Below, in pieces: positions 1 through 11,391 of a DNA stretch of 64,000 bases. Origin of the DNA: Dichetophora obliterata. Its lineage: Eukaryota > Arthropoda > Insecta > Diptera > Sciomyzidae. Below the pieces are notes generated by a model that was not told where the DNA came from, did not search any database, and worked only from the letters and a program-made list of their open reading frames with translations. The stretch spans positions 173,867,327 through 173,931,326 of the forward strand of contig OY986435.1 in assembly GCA_963920525.1 (NCBI GenBank), given 5' to 3'. The first letter of the stretch is position 1; every line of letters starts with the position of its first letter. The position numbers were made by a program, and so were the translations under genes.

Positions 1-151
1 GTCTGAACAAAGTAAAACATTAGGTAAAGTTTCAAGTCCATATCTTTTACCGTTCGAAAGATATTGAGAGAAATGTATTGAAGTTTGGACAAAGTTACCC
101 CAATAAAACAGCAGGATTAAATAAAAAAAACTATTTTGTTTTTGTAACATA

Positions 152-1718
152 CACTAGTCCCAAGTAATTCCCATAAACTCAGCTTTGATTACTTTAAAAA
201 GAGAGCTTATCGTCTTTATTTAGGCATTATAAAAAAAAGTTTACTTAAGAACTAATTGTTGTTGGTTTACTGCAAATTATCGTATGTGTACCGTTATTGA
301 GTGATTGTATCATTTGAGTGAGTGCAATTATTCATCTGAAGTAATGTTTTCGCAGTGCTTCAACGTGGCAGTTCACATAAATTCAGCTAATTGAATTCCC
401 CAGTTTAATTAAAGTTTTACTTATTTATGGTAAGAAATGAACTTTTTAAGTGTGTTAGTCTTTTTTGTGACTATAGAGACCGTGTTTGTTTTATCTGTTT
501 TAGAATTGTAAAAATGCCGAGAGGCAAGTTGCTGTCACCTAAAGAAAAGGCTAAAATTGAGGCATTTAACGAATCAGGGCTATCAACACGTGAAATAGCT
601 GAAAAAAGTTGCAAGATCCCAAACATTAATTTGTCTTTTTTTAAAACTGAAATAATAAGATTGGCCGCTTATGAGAAGATGATGTCAACAGAGATTGTGC
701 GAAGTCTCGATTTGCCAATAAAGAGCAGACGTATTCGATAAATTTTGAAGGCATCAGACCGACTGGTTTACACCAAACGCCTTAAAATACCTCCTATTTG
801 GCTCATAAAGCCAAGAGATTGGAATTTGCTGAAAAATATATTCAGTGGCGTGAACAGTGGTCCAAAATTTTATTCAGAGACGAGAAACGTTTTAATTTAG
901 TTGGGCCTGATGGCTTCCAATATTATTGGCACCATAAGTTGGTCGAAAAAGAAGTCTGCATGAGTCGAGCATCCTCAGGCGGTGGAGTAATGCTTTGGGC
1001 CGGTTTTGCCATTTGTGGAACGACAGAAATCGCATGGGTTCCTCACAAAATGAACTCCTTCATCTACTGCGAACTCCTAGAATCGATGATGATAGAGAGC
1101 GCAGAGGAACTTTGTGGTCCAAACTTAATTTTTCAGCAGGACAACGTCGCAATTCACCGCCCTAAAGAAACGATGGACTTCTTTTGTCAAAAAAATACTA
1201 ATGTTCTTGATTGGCCCGCCCAAGGCCCAGACCTGAACCCTATTGAGAACATTTGGGGAATCCTAGCTCGTGATGTTTACGCAAAAGGGCGGCAATTTCA
1301 TTCAGTGAATACCCTTAAAACTACGATAAAAGAGGCCTGGGCTAGCATTCTGACTGAAACTTTGAAAAGCCTTGTTTTATCAATGCCTTAAAGGTTAATT
1401 CAGGTTCCAAGACGAAACGGAAAATTTACTGATTATTAAGAGAAGTATTTGAAGTTCGTTAACTATTACAGTTATTTTAATTTATTGAATTATTTAAAGT
1501 TTAACATAGTGAGTTTATGTGAATTGCCACTTAAAAATATTTCTTTCAGTTAAAAATGAATAAAAGAATTTAAAAATATGTGAAGTTTTTTCAAAAGATT
1601 TTGTTATGAACAAATATATATTAAAATACGTTGATTTAGCCTGAAAATTTTTGTTTTCTTAATATAAATGGAGAAAATCAAGAAAACTTATGTCAGTTTA
1701 TGGGAATTGTCACTAGTC
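152..1718 (+). mobile_element. Tc1-like DNA transposon, both ends present
   Basis: A 1567-bp element lies between TA dinucleotides at 150-151 and 1719-1720, the target duplication of Tc1/mariner elements. The left end (CACTAGTCCCAAG...) and the inverted right end (GACTAGTGACAA...) share ATTCCCATAAACT. A second copy of the terminal motif lies inside each end (about 361-390 and inverted at 1508-1532), giving the IR/DR arrangement known from some Tc1 elements. The single coding region inside is broken, so the copy should not make its own transposase, although both ends remain. Confidence 0.85.
514..1391 (+). pseudogene. Tc1-like DD34E transposase, broken
   Basis: The start at 514 (MPRGKLLSPKEK...) fits the helix-turn-helix opening of Tc1 transposases better than the upstream in-frame ATG at 427. 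The frame stops at TAA 739-741. Homology continues in the same frame for about 17 codons, then shifts frame near 795 into a 197-codon stretch. That stretch carries the catalytic triad: DEKRFNL (D at residue 28), QQDN (D115) and NPIEN (E150). There are 34 residues between the second D and the E, which defines DD34E. The summed product is about 290 residues against about 340 for the family, with the GRPR region missing. Known for the family: cut-and-paste transposition at TA. Inferred: inactive. Confidence 0.85.
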
Positions 1719-1734
1719 TATAGTTTTTAACACG

Positions 1735-2260
1735 TTTTTATTAGCTTCACTTCACGTTTGTATGTCCCGTACAAATCTTTGAATCCATTTTTAAGCAACT
1801 TCCTGATGAACTAGGGTTTTGAAATTTAAAATGTAGCTTAGAACTGGATGACAACACATATTATTTAGGAAAAAAATTTGCCACGCCCCCTTTACCGCCC
1901 ACAAATCAATAAAAATGCTATATCTCCAAAACTACTGTGCCGATTCAGCTGAAATTTTGGCAGTAAATTTCCCTCAAGTAGAGGATGGTTTAGGAAAAAA
2001 TGTTGCCACTCCCCCTTTTACCGCTCACAAATCAATAAAAATGCTATATCTCAAACACTACCCGGCTGATTCAGCTGAAATTTTGGCAGTAAATTTCCTT
2101 CCAGTAGAAGTTGGTTTCGGAAAAAATTTGGCCACTCATCCTTTTACCACCCACAAATCAATTAAAATCCTATATATCCAACACTACTGCCCCAATTGAG
2201 CTAAAATTGTATCAATACATTTATTTCGAGTAAGAGGTGGTTTAGGAAAATATCGCAGAA
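1735..2260. repeat. Tandem repeat, 126-bp unit, with leader
   Basis: Three copies of a 125-126 bp unit start at about 1868, 1993 and 2119, and a degenerate fourth start lies at 2245. Each unit runs from GGAAAAAA-TTGCCAC through CACAAATCAATAAAA to TCAGCTGAAATTTTGGCAG. Because 126 is divisible by three, the array stays open in one frame and gives a false 94-codon ORF with a 42-residue period. The leader at 1735-1860 is similar to 4555-4650. Related single units lie near 36.9-37.5 kb and 45.7 kb, so this is a dispersed family. Confidence 0.8.
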
Positions 2261-2419
2261 TGAGAAATATTACTGCACACGTCGGGTGAAGGATCATTAG
2301 AAGGATTAAGAATTGAAGAACTCGAGTGCTCAAAATTGACTAACAAGACACCGTGCAATGAAGGAGATGAACAGAATGCGGCAAATAGGACTTTCAGGAC
2401 CATAAGTCAGTCATATACA

Positions 2420-4455
2420 TTAGGGCGTTTCAAAAAAAAAAATTTCCAACTCTTGAAGCGGAATATTAAAGTTTGTGATTTAAGAGAATTTCGAAAATTT
2501 TTTTGGATTTTTTGAAGATGGGTACGTGGTCGCTGAAATCGATTTTATCAAAAAAATGAGGTTATGGAGAAAAATTTTTAATATTAATTTTTGCTGGTGC
2601 TTTTTCTTCATAAAACTAAACAATTCTCTTCTTAATGATCCGATCCCACGAAAAAAAAATGATTGATGTGAAAAATTATTATATTAAGGACCTCTTTGAT
2701 AGTCTTAAAAGTACAAAATTATGTTTTTATAGATTTCAAACCTCAATAACTTTAAAAGTTTTCAACATTTTTTCAAGATGAAAAATGCGTTAGAAAGGTC
2801 TTTAAATTACCTTTCATTCGGTATATAGGTTTCTTTTCACTTGCGGGAGAAATATAAGAAAAAAATTTAAATTTGAGAAAATTTTTTTTTATTTTTCAAA
2901 TTTTATAAAAATTAAAAGAATTTCATTAAGTTTCGTTCTTGGTTAAGTAAAAAAAAAACATTTAATATACATTGTTTTAATAAAAATATCAAAAATTCAA
3001 TTCATCAATATATTTTTATTTCCATACAAAATCAAAAGATATTAAAAAAAATATTCATGTTATTTAATGAACAAATTAAAATTAAAAATTAAATTTGTAT
3101 CTAAAATCACAATATATAAAACATTAAATGTGGAAGAAAACATGTATCAACAAAAAATTCCATTTTTATTTTATACAAAATCGAGAAAAGTATGGTTACA
3201 GTTTTACAGTTTTATGTTTACAGTTTTCGTCACACTTGTGGTATCTCAGTGAATCTCTTGTAGGCTTTGCATTTTTTGACCCTAGGGTAACACCTGAACA
3301 GAAATCTTTAATGGTCGCAGCATTACAAAATAAAGGTTGTGATAATCTATCTAATAAAGCATTCGTTAATTTGAAAGATATTTCAAAAATTAAGATTCAT
3401 GATTTTGTTACCTGTAACAGTAAAAGGGTTTTTGATGAATTAAAATTGCCCACTTCCTTTTTTTCGAAAGATACACATTTATGGGAAAATGATGAAGATT
3501 TTGTTACTGTAAAGAATAAACTAGAAAAACTATATGTTGTGAATGATATATCAGAAAGAGGCGTGGCGTCAGCTACAATATATAACAAAACAATTACAAA
3601 AAATGAGGATGATTTTCAAAACTTGTTGATTAGCGTTGATAAAAATCACAAAAATATACCTAATGTAAACAAAAATGTCATTGAAAAAGCTCTTAAGAAA
3701 CTGTAACTTTAGAAAACTGTAACCATACTTTTCACATTTAATGTTTTATATATTGTGATTTTAGATACAAATTTAATTTTTAATTTTAATTTGTTCATTA
3801 AATAACATGAATTTGTTTTTTTAATATCTTTTGGTTTTGTATGGAAATAAAAATATATTGATGAATTGAATTTTTGATATTTTTATTAAAACAATGTATA
3901 TTAAATGTTTTTTTTTTTTACTTAACCAAGAACGAAACTTAATGAAATTCTTTTAATTTTTATAAAATTTGAAAAATAAAAAAAATTTTCTCAAACTTAA
4001 ATTTTTTTCTTATATTTCTCCCGCAAGTGAAAAGAAACCTATATACCGAATGAAAGGTAATTTAAAGACCTTTCTAACGCATTTTTCATCTTGAAATGTT
4101 GAAAACTTTTAAAGTTATTGAGGTTTGAAATCTATAAAAACATAATTTTGTACTTTTAAGACTATCAAAGTGGTCCTTAATATAATAATTTTTCACATCA
4201 ATCATTTTTTTGTCGTGGGATCGGATCATTAAGAAGAGAATTGTTTAGTTTTATGAAGAAAAAGCACCAGCAAAAATTAATATTAAAAATTTTTCTCCAT
4301 AACCTCATTTTTTTGATAAAATCGATTTCAGCGACCCCGTACCCATCTTCAAAAAATCCAAAAAAAATTTCAAAATTCTCTTAAATCACAAACTTCAAAA
4401 TTCCGCTTCAAGAGTTGGAAAAATCAGAAAAAACGTCTTTTGTGAAACGCCCTAA
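2420..4455. mobile_element. Long-arm foldback transposon 1
   Basis: Two inverted arms of about 740-790 bp (2420-3205 and 3713-4455) match closely over their whole length; the left arm has about 50 extra bases at 3136-3185. The outer tips read TTAGGGCGTTTCA. A 6-bp direct repeat TATACA flanks it at 2414-2419 and 4456-4461, consistent with a target duplication. The loop of about 500 bp holds one open frame whose stop codon is 7 bases before the right arm. The superfamily is not identified. Foldback 2 at 57.5-60.3 kb shares the TTAGGGCGT(T/A)TC tip. Confidence 0.85.
3128..3706 (+). CDS. C-terminal part of a multicopy arthropod protein of unknown function
   Basis: This is an open frame of 192 codons. 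The first 43 or so residues are translated left arm and are probably not real protein. From about residue 44 the sequence looks conserved: AFFDPRVTPEQKSLMVAAL, then DFVTCNSKR, LPTSFFSKD and YVVNDISERGV (residues 136-146), then basic, charged helices to the stop at 3704-3706. A 3-prime splice-like TTGTAG ends at 3263, just before the conserved part, so it may be a last exon. The ND-x-x-ERGV signature and its spacing recall, from memory, a family present in many copies in arthropod genomes and without an assigned function. No catalytic motif is visible. The captured piece lies exactly in the loop of the foldback. Confidence 0.5.
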   Translation: MWKKTCINKKFHFYFIQNREKYGYSFTVLCLQFSSHLWYLSESLVGFAFFDPRVTPEQKSLMVAALQNKGCDNLSNKAFVNLKDISKIKIHDFVTCNSKRVFDELKLPTSFFSKDTHLWENDEDFVTVKNKLEKLYVVNDISERGVASATIYNKTITKNEDDFQNLLISVDKNHKNIPNVNKNVIEKALKKL

Positions 4456-4554
4456 TATACATATACGTATATAAATAATATTTTGAACAAAAAAAATTTT
4501 AAATACCACATATTAAAACAAACTATAAAGAATAAAATAATTTTAATAAGTTTT

Positions 4555-4650
4555 TTATTAACATCACTTCACATCTGTCCCGTACAAATCTTGGAATCCG
4601 TTTCTAACCAACTTACTTGAGCTAGAGCTTTGAAACTTAAAATGTAACTT
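4555..4650. repeat. Second copy of the 1.74-kb leader repeat
   Basis: About 95 bases similar in direct orientation to 1740-1850, sharing CCCGTACAAATCTT and the following GAATCC. The two copies bracket the tandem repeat and foldback 1. Confidence 0.6.
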
Positions 4651-4992
4651 AAAATATAAATGAAATTTTGTAAACAAACAAAATGAGTAAAATAAGACTT
4701 AAAAGTAAGAAATAAATATTTAAGTAAAAAAGAATTTTTAATATAACACGTTTTAAAAACGAACTAAAAATTATAAAACAATTTCTCCTAGAGTGGGTCT
4801 TTTAGTTCAACTAAAAACGTGGGGCGCATTCTGTAGAGAATATTATCTCTGCATCACTAACCTTAGGGTGGAATCCACCCAGTCACTGTTTCTATGAAAG
4901 ATTTCTAATGCAATACATTCCAAGTATAACTTACTGGACTGAACACAATAGATGTCTGCAAACTTGAATCTATCATCCATCCAAGTACTTCT

Positions 4993-5997
4993 GGGGTCGT
5001 CCATAAACTACGTTACTGATTTTCCGGTTTTTGTAACCCCCCCTCCCCCTGCGTTACTTTTCGTAGTGCTTTTAAAAACCCCTTCCCCCCCCCTTCATAA
5101 CGTGACATATGAAATTAATTCATTCGAATGATTATATATTTTGACTAGCTCTGACAATTTTCACTAGTATTATTGACTGTATGACTAGATACATTAAAGG
5201 AACAATTGGAAAAAAATCAATAATTAATATCTTCTGTAAAAGCTTTTCCATCTGCGATCCAAGATTCGATGCTCTCAATCACTGGGATAGAAGAAGCTGG
5301 TAGCTTTGTTGAGGATTCTTCAAAATAGAATTTTTCATCGGATTCTATGTCGACACATTCAGGTGAATCCTCATTTCTAACGCAAAGAAATTCACCTGGT
5401 CTTTGACAAAGTACCCTTAAAGGCTGCACCCGAGCTGCACTAAGTTCTGTGTTTTTGTGTAAATGCTTTCTGAAAATTGATTTATTTAAATAGTATGTTT
5501 TATTCCGATTTATTGTAAACGATATAATACAAACTTATGGCAATTCATAGAAGTTTTAAAAACGAAATACAAGCCGCAGGTAGGACACGACCTTGAACCG
5601 ATTTCTTCTTTCTGAGAAGGACAGTACATGTCATACGGTATCTCCTTTGATGAAGAACATTCAGGCCTTAACGTCAAGGCCTGTCGCAAAAGCAAAGACC
5701 CAAATTTTTCAGACGTGAGCTGAGATGGTGAAGGAATACCAAAAGGTTCCTGTGTCGAGGGAAAAGGTGGTGGAAGAAATCGTTGAAACAAAAGTTAACC
5801 ATCAATTTAGACGATCAAACATAAACATGTTAGGTTAAAAATTTTTGAAATGATTGTGTTATTAATTAGAGGTTTTTCGTCGATTTTTTTAATTTTTGGT
5901 AACGTTACAATATCTAAACACTTCCCCCCCCCTACTTATCGTAGTGCATTTCAAAACCCCTTCCCCTAAATTGGTAACGTAGTTTATGGACGACCCC
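4993..5997 (-). mobile_element. TIR element with GGGGTCGTCC ends and 2-bp target duplication
   Basis: This 1005-bp insertion has 24-bp perfect terminal inverted repeats beginning GGGGTCGTCCATAAACTACG. The uninterrupted sister repeat at 6277-6288 reads ACTTCTATGTTG; here the same sequence reads ACTTCT, element, CTATGTTG. The duplicated target is therefore CT. C-rich stretches follow each end. Remnants of a minus-strand zinc-finger frame lie inside. The superfamily is not settled. A 2-bp target and these ends suggest an ISL2EU-like group, but that is only a suggestion. Confidence 0.85.
5217..5791 (-). pseudogene. Fragmented zinc-finger ORF of the GGGGTCGTCC element
   Basis: Two minus-strand frames, 5791-5510 (93 codons) and 5429-5217 (70 codons), are separated by stops. 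The first carries SCPTCGLYFVFKTSMNCHK near its end, a C-x2-C with a following His that looks like a damaged C2H2 finger. The second is acidic (DSPECVDIESDEKFYFEESS) with no recognisable domain. Both lie wholly inside the TIR element, so they are probably leftovers of its own coding region. No catalytic motif is visible and the protein family is not identified. Confidence 0.4.
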
Positions 5998-6639
5998 CTA
6001 TGTTGTCAGTTAAGGGACCTGGGTTAAGAAATCATTCGTTTACTAACATACTACAATTGTTAATAACAATTCTTACTATTCTTTAATAGTTAATAGAGTT
6101 GTTATATTCTTAAATGTAATAATTAGAAAATATTAACTCTGCATCACTAACCTTAGGGTGGAATCCACCCAGTCACTTTTTTAATGCAAAATTTTAAATA
6201 CAATACATTCCAAGTATAACTTACTGGACTGAACACAATAGATGTCTGCAAACTTGAACCTATCATCCATCCAAGTACTTCTATGTTGTCAGTTAAGGGA
6301 CTTGGGTTAAGAAATCATTCGTTTACTAACATACTACAATTGTTAATAACACTTCTTACTATTCTATAATAGTTAATAGAGTTGTTATATTCTTGTTATA
6401 TTCTTAAAAGCCCCACTCCAGGAGAAATTATTTTATACTTTTTAGTTTGTTTTTAAAAAGTGTAATATTAAAAAAATCATTTTTACTTAAATATTTATTA
6501 TATATAAAGATTGCGCTGAAGTTGGTGTGCTTTAAAAAAGGTGAAAATAAGGCAACATCATAGCTCGGCTTCAGATCGTCTGGGACAGAATAGTCCTTCG
6601 ATTTTTAAGAGATTTTAAGTTAATAAGGTTACATCGAAC

Positions 6640-7010
6640 ATCATAGGAGGGAAAGGTTCAGTAAAATTAAATGAAATGAAATGAAATTAAACTACGCTGA
6701 ACACATTCCAAGCGTTTCAAGTGAGTATTGTAATTCGGATTAAAAATAAAACTCGCATATTCAAGTTTAGATCTCACAAGACTTGTGTAAAGAATTTTAA
6801 GCATATATGGATCTGAAAAGTCATTGCTATTGCGTTAAATGAATGAATTAAATGAAATAGAGAATAAGATTTTGGAATTATGTAATTTAAATGATGTATA
6901 AAAGTCAAACTTGAGTCAAATATAACACCAAGATCTTTAATCAATGTGAGTGATTTCAAATTGCGATTATTCAACTTGTATTGATTTTGGGCCCTACTAT
7001 TTAGTTTCGA
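6640..7010 (-). pseudogene. Non-LTR retrotransposon RT fragment
   Basis: The minus-strand translation gives LNSRAQNQYKLNNRNLKSL, then IKDLGVIFDSSLTF and HHLNYIIPKS, the thumb-side motif of jockey/I-type reverse transcriptases (usually kDLGV-x-D-x-x-L-x-F). After a frameshift near 6800 it continues LVRSKLEYASFIFNPNY and LKRLECVQRS, the next conserved block. Both the catalytic domain and the 3-prime end are missing. It is a short, decayed relic. Confidence 0.75.
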
Positions 7011-7839
7011 ATAGGAGAATTAGCGACAAGTACCCTTATTAGTGTGCACTTTTATTTTTTTGTTTTCGATAAATAGCTTGACCCTGGCTAAAAACGACTA
7101 ATTTTTGACGCCGCCTAGTGAGAAGAAGATGAATTAAGTAAAAAAGCATTTTTGAATATTGTTTTTAGTATTATTTTCGTTAATTTTCAAGTCTTTATGT
7201 ATTACAGTCTTTATACAATAAATGTCTTAAATCGAATTTTTTTACTTTTTATTTTAAACGTGCAATGTTAGCTTAATATAATTTTTGTTCTTTTTTTGTG
7301 CAATTATTCTATATATTGTTTTGTATATTGCTTTTGTATAAATATTATACTTATATATTTAATGTAATTTTAAGGCAATAGCAATACATTCAAAAGACTG
7401 AAGTACTAAAATTTATGTTCCATCTTAATATTATTTTGCATGACTTGCTTCTCATTACTACATTTTAATAAAAATATTTGTTAGTCTTAAAATTAAATAA
7501 ATAAAATTGCTATGGAAGTTTAAAATACTGGGTTTCATTATTTAAAAATATTAAAGTTGTATTTTTGTGTTAAAACAAATGAAAATATTATTGGTTTTTG
7601 GATTTTGATACGTCGATACTTTTTTTTAAAGTGGATACTTTTGGATACTTTATGACCTTTTCATGGATACTTTTTTTAGAATCGTCGCTGCAACACTGCC
7701 TACGAGCTTTATGCCGACTCCAAACCTTTACAGTTCTCAAGAAACTTTACGTGGCAATTTTTACTCTCTGAGGTTTGCTATTGTAAGCGGAGCAGTGACG
7801 GCCAAACAGACATATTAATTCAATTGAAAAACATTCTGT
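7011..7839. other. No recognised feature
   Basis: A+T-rich sequence without coding signature or clear repeat structure. A short run near 7615-7675 repeats GGATACTTT three times. Confidence 0.5.
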
Positions 7840-7915
7840 CTGAGCTAGGGTTTGAACCGTGGTTCTTTAGCTAACGGGCCACGCACTCTACGAGTAGACA
7901 ACGGTCACCAGTTCG
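7840..7915 (-). repeat. tRNA-like (SINE-type) fragment
   Basis: The minus strand shows a degenerate A-box region (CTCGTAGAGTGCGTGG) and a B-box GGTTCAAACCC at tRNA-like spacing. It does not fold as an intact tRNA by eye and has no clear acceptor stem. A tRNA-derived SINE head is the simplest reading. Four similar heads occur in the window. Confidence 0.45.
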
Positions 7916-8032
7916 ATTTTGATTTACTATGACATTGCAAGTTCATTTCAATTGCAAATTCAAAAGCACGAAAAGGTGCCTTCTCCTGAATAGTTTAAAA
8001 TATTGCAACATTTAATCAAATGTAGTACAATG

Positions 8033-8721
8033 TAGCAATGGGAACTATCGAATTAAAATATTCGAATTATTCGATAGTTCAAAATCGATAGTTTTTAATT
8101 CGTACTTCGTTTGGTTGCCTTCAACTGATTGAACGAACCGTGAGTACTGCAAATTAAACTGGAAAAGTACGTTTTACAACACTGCTTGATTTGTGTTTAA
8201 ATAAAAATTATAATGAACTCAACCCAGTTAGACCTCTTTTCCACACTGCATGTTTTCTTGCCAGCAAGTCAAAAATGCAACGAAAAGAACAGCACAGCAT
8301 CACAGAAAGAACAGCACAGAAGAAAAACTTGCTGTTACAAATTTGCCTGTATCTTGCTGGCAAGAAAACTTGCCGTGTGGAAAAGGGGTCATAAAAGCTA
8401 TTTAGAGGTTTTTTAAGTCGAATGACTGAATACTTGAATTAATAGCAAAAATCATTAGATCTTTGTATAAGCTACTATTGAATGAATAATTTATTCGATA
8501 GCGAAAATCGTACAATAGTTTTTTGTACTAGTTACTATTTTTTAATTCAAATGTATGATTGAATTATTCGATAGTTTAAATCATTCGATAGTTTTGTGTA
8601 CTATTTACTATTTTTTTAAAGTAAATAACTGAACGAAATATTCGAACGTATTGTTCGATAGTTGAAATCATTCGATACTAAACTATCGATATTTGAAATC
8701 ATTCGATAGTGCCCATCACTA
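8033..8721. mobile_element. Non-autonomous hAT element related to the 40-kb hAT
   Basis: The ends read TAGCAATGGGAACTATCGAA and, inverted, TAGTGATGGGCACTATCGAA. These match the tips of the hAT element at 40147-43213 (TAGTGATGGGA). Subterminal stretches repeat ATTCGATAGTT in both orientations, as in that element. The 8-bp flanks do not match, so the target duplication is lost or the boundary is slightly off. There is no transposase inside. A separate palindromic insertion sits at 8231-8390. Confidence 0.7.
8231..8390. mobile_element. Palindromic MITE nested in the hAT MITE
   Basis: A 160-bp unit has inverted ends of about 38 bp: GACCTCTTTTCCACAC on the left and GACCCCTTTTCCACAC inverted on the right, both followed by GTTTTCTTGCCAGCAAG. 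The short ORFs here are translations of the palindrome. Confidence 0.75.
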
Positions 8722-11286
8722 ACAAAAAGCAATCTGAAAATGGTATATTTTTTCTCTTTATCGTACCACTCAAACGCATATTTCGGCAAATATATCAAAA
8801 ATGCTTCATGAATCTAAAAATATTTGTATGTGAAAAATAAAGTAACCAAAGTTTTCTTCTAACTTTTATTTTTTTCAAGATTCAATTATTTTTGTGTGGT
8901 CTCCAACGTTACATTTTAGAGATAGGTCTGCATGATCAAGGAAATTACCGAAGTTTGCAATGGAAAAACCTTAATTAAAGAACTATACCGAAGTACATGA
9001 TCAAAACAACGAATCAAAACGAAATAATAGAAAAAAAATGTTGTCTTGCACTCCCACTCCCTTTACACTTTGTTCCTTTTTGTTCCCATATAAATGTTTT
9101 CACCATTTCGATCAGGCAAAATAGATGTATGCAGTGAAGTGGGACAAAACAGACTGTTTTGATATTTAAGTTTTCCGATTGTATGGTGTATAAATGAACG
9201 GAATATAGTCGATAAAGAGCAAAATTTACGCAAGTTACACCTACAGAAACAATTTACCATATGGGAACTTACCCCAAAAGTGCCACTTTTCCTATTGAAA
9301 AATGTAAAAATAAAACTTGAAGCTAGAATCTGTACACTATTTGGCTCCAAAGTAGATTAAAATCGCTTGCGGCCGCACGGTATGACGTCATGAAATTTAA
9401 TTGTTTGCATTTTGTGTGTTTTTGAGTGGTTACATGAATGACACAAACTGTCAGGAATGACAAGATCGTCTTTAGTTAGAGATAGTAGGCATCAGAAAAA
9501 ACTAAAAAGCTTTTCCGCACGTTTTAATCATTTATTTGTTAACTGCTTTAATATGTAATTCTCTCTATCACAAGCTGAATACACAGTTCGTTACAGTTAA
9601 ATGATAACTTTTTTTTTGTTTAAATATTAATAATATAACAAATAAGTTTAATTTTGCACTTGAGCCTCGCACTCGAAACCACTGGTGCATTTTTGAAACT
9701 TGAATATAAGTTGTGTAAAAAACCACACCGAAAGGCAGCTTAAAAATCGGGGGACAAAAAGTTTGTAGATGAAACATTTGTTAAAATTTTTTTATAATTA
9801 TTTAAAATGGCAAAAAATGCTCACGGTATACGTAATATATTGACCTTGTCATCTTGAACATGTAGAAATAAAAACTGCTGAAGCTACACTCTATTCTGCT
9901 ATTTTGGGCATTTCCACTTGCAAAATAAATTTTTTTATGACCTGTTAATAAATAAACTTCAAGAAAATACTTTTCAAAAAGCTGAAGTATTTTAAAGTAC
10001 CAAGAACTGTCACTCAAAACTGGGAGGACATGTAAATGGGCACTTTTGGCGGAATTGCCTATGTACAAAATTTTCAATTCCTATACAAATTAGTTTTTTA
10101 AATAAAATTCAGGTATTACAATTTTTGGGGCGCATGATCCAACTCGAACTGGAGCGCCTAAAGCTCTTGGACAGGCGCTGGCACAAGTTATTACCTCAAT
10201 TAAGAATATTCAACATATGGTTGGCTTAAGTATTTGAGCTATTTGGAAAATATGTGAAAGGTGTTTGGTACAAGTAAGATGTATGTATTGCACAAGCATA
10301 TTCATAAAAAAGACTATAATACTTGTATGATAAGTATCTTTTTATCTTACTGAACAGATCGACTACTTTTAAAATATAAGAATGTATTCTGAAAAAATAT
10401 TATCTTATTTGAATGTAACGACAATTTGTAGAGCATAAGTTTTATAAGTGTTTAGAAAGATTTCACTCCAACCAAAACTCACTCAATAATTTTTAAAATT
10501 AGAAATTTAGACAAAATTTACACAATATAGTGTTCGGATAATTTTATTCTGTTTATGCATTTTGTTGTTTGTTTTTTTTTTTATTTGGCGGTGTGGAAGC
10601 ACTTCTTGAAAAACACTTAAAACTTGGTAAACCTCACTTTGTTCGACAATGCTACAGACGAAAGAAACAAAGGCACACCTGATGCTACTCTATCAGACAC
10701 TCTCTGGCTGCTTGGCTGTGCGTCGGATTGTTAGTATGTGGCATTGAATCCTCTATGCAGAAATAAACCTGCAGCAGAACAGATAGATAGAAAGATAGAC
10801 AAGAAAATATAAACACGAACACGTTTCTATGCTTAAAATTCTTAACGAGTAAATCCCAAAAATAAATGCGAGAGTCAAGGAAAACTTTTGGAAAAACTTA
10901 AAACTTGAACAAAAGCAGGAAGTAGGCAAGGAAGGAAGGAAGGATGGAAGGAAAGGAAGTCTTGCTGGGCAAGACTGCATAAAAATGGTAGTGCAAATGC
11001 AAAATGAAGTAAGGCAGGAAGCGGCATAAGAGTAAAGGAGATGCTCTATAAAAGGAAGCAGAGTAGAGCTCAAGCATTGACTTCGAATGGGTGGTGGTGT
11101 GCAGGTGGGTTTGAAGGCGTATGAGCAATCTACGGGCTTATTTATTGTCACGATGTTGCATAATCTAGAAGTCGAATAGTTTCACACGAATTGCTAAGAT
11201 AAATAAACATAAGAAATTGAAAATGAAAAGTGAGCCATTAAGAAAGAAACAGCAGAAACTAAAAACTTTACCTAAGCATAAAAATA
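8722..11286. other. No recognised gene
   Basis: Minus-strand open frames of 69-132 codons exist but show no domain, codon bias or conserved motif. The longest (11151-10753) runs through GGAAGGAAGGA low-complexity DNA. A GC-richer stretch at 10130-10200 (CTCGAACTGGAGCGCC) is unexplained. Confidence 0.5.
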
Positions 11287-11317
<31 letters not shown>

Positions 11318-11391
11318 CTGATGCTGATGGTGATGCTGATGCTGATGCTGATGCTGATGCTGATGGTGATGATGATGATGATAATACTGAT
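11287..11391. repeat. GAT / GATGCT microsatellite
   Basis: About 100 bases of GAT trinucleotides with an internal block of GATGCT hexamers. Flanking sequence shows no reading frame to suggest an Asp/Ala tract in a protein. Confidence 0.95.

Larger units (their letters stand above)
4690..6510. repeat. Tandem duplication inside an inverted-repeat frame
   Basis: A unit of about 280 bp occurs twice in direct orientation. Copy 1 is 4838-4992 plus 5998-6123; copy 2 is 6125-6405. Each copy holds GCATCACTAACCTTAGGGTG, the segment ending CCAAGTACTTCTATG, and then GTTGTCAGTTAAGGGAC. Copy 1 is interrupted by the TIR element at 4993-5997. Inverted arms of about 100 bp (4690-4797 against 6412-6510, meeting at CTCCTAGAGTGG and CCACTCCAGGAG) frame the pair and may be the ends of an older element. 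Confidence 0.8.

Noticed and set aside
1915..2199. 94-codon ORF with a perfect 42-residue internal repeat
   Set aside because: It is the translation of a 126-bp non-coding tandem repeat whose period is divisible by three; dispersed copies of the unit elsewhere are not open.
2420..4455. TTAGGG at foldback tips as telomere-like sequence
   Set aside because: Single hexamers only, no tandem repetition; flies lack TTAGGG telomeres.
7840..7915. True tRNA genes at this and similar loci
   Set aside because: B-boxes are good, but acceptor stems do not pair and the anticodon arms are irregular; SINE heads explain them better.
10753..11151. 132-codon minus-strand ORF
   Set aside because: It runs through GGAAGGAA low-complexity DNA, with no motif and Ser/Phe/Leu composition expected from pyrimidine-rich sequence.
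11287..11391. GAT array as an Asp-rich coding tract
   Set aside because: The flanking sequence closes in all frames and the array has the form of a microsatellite.
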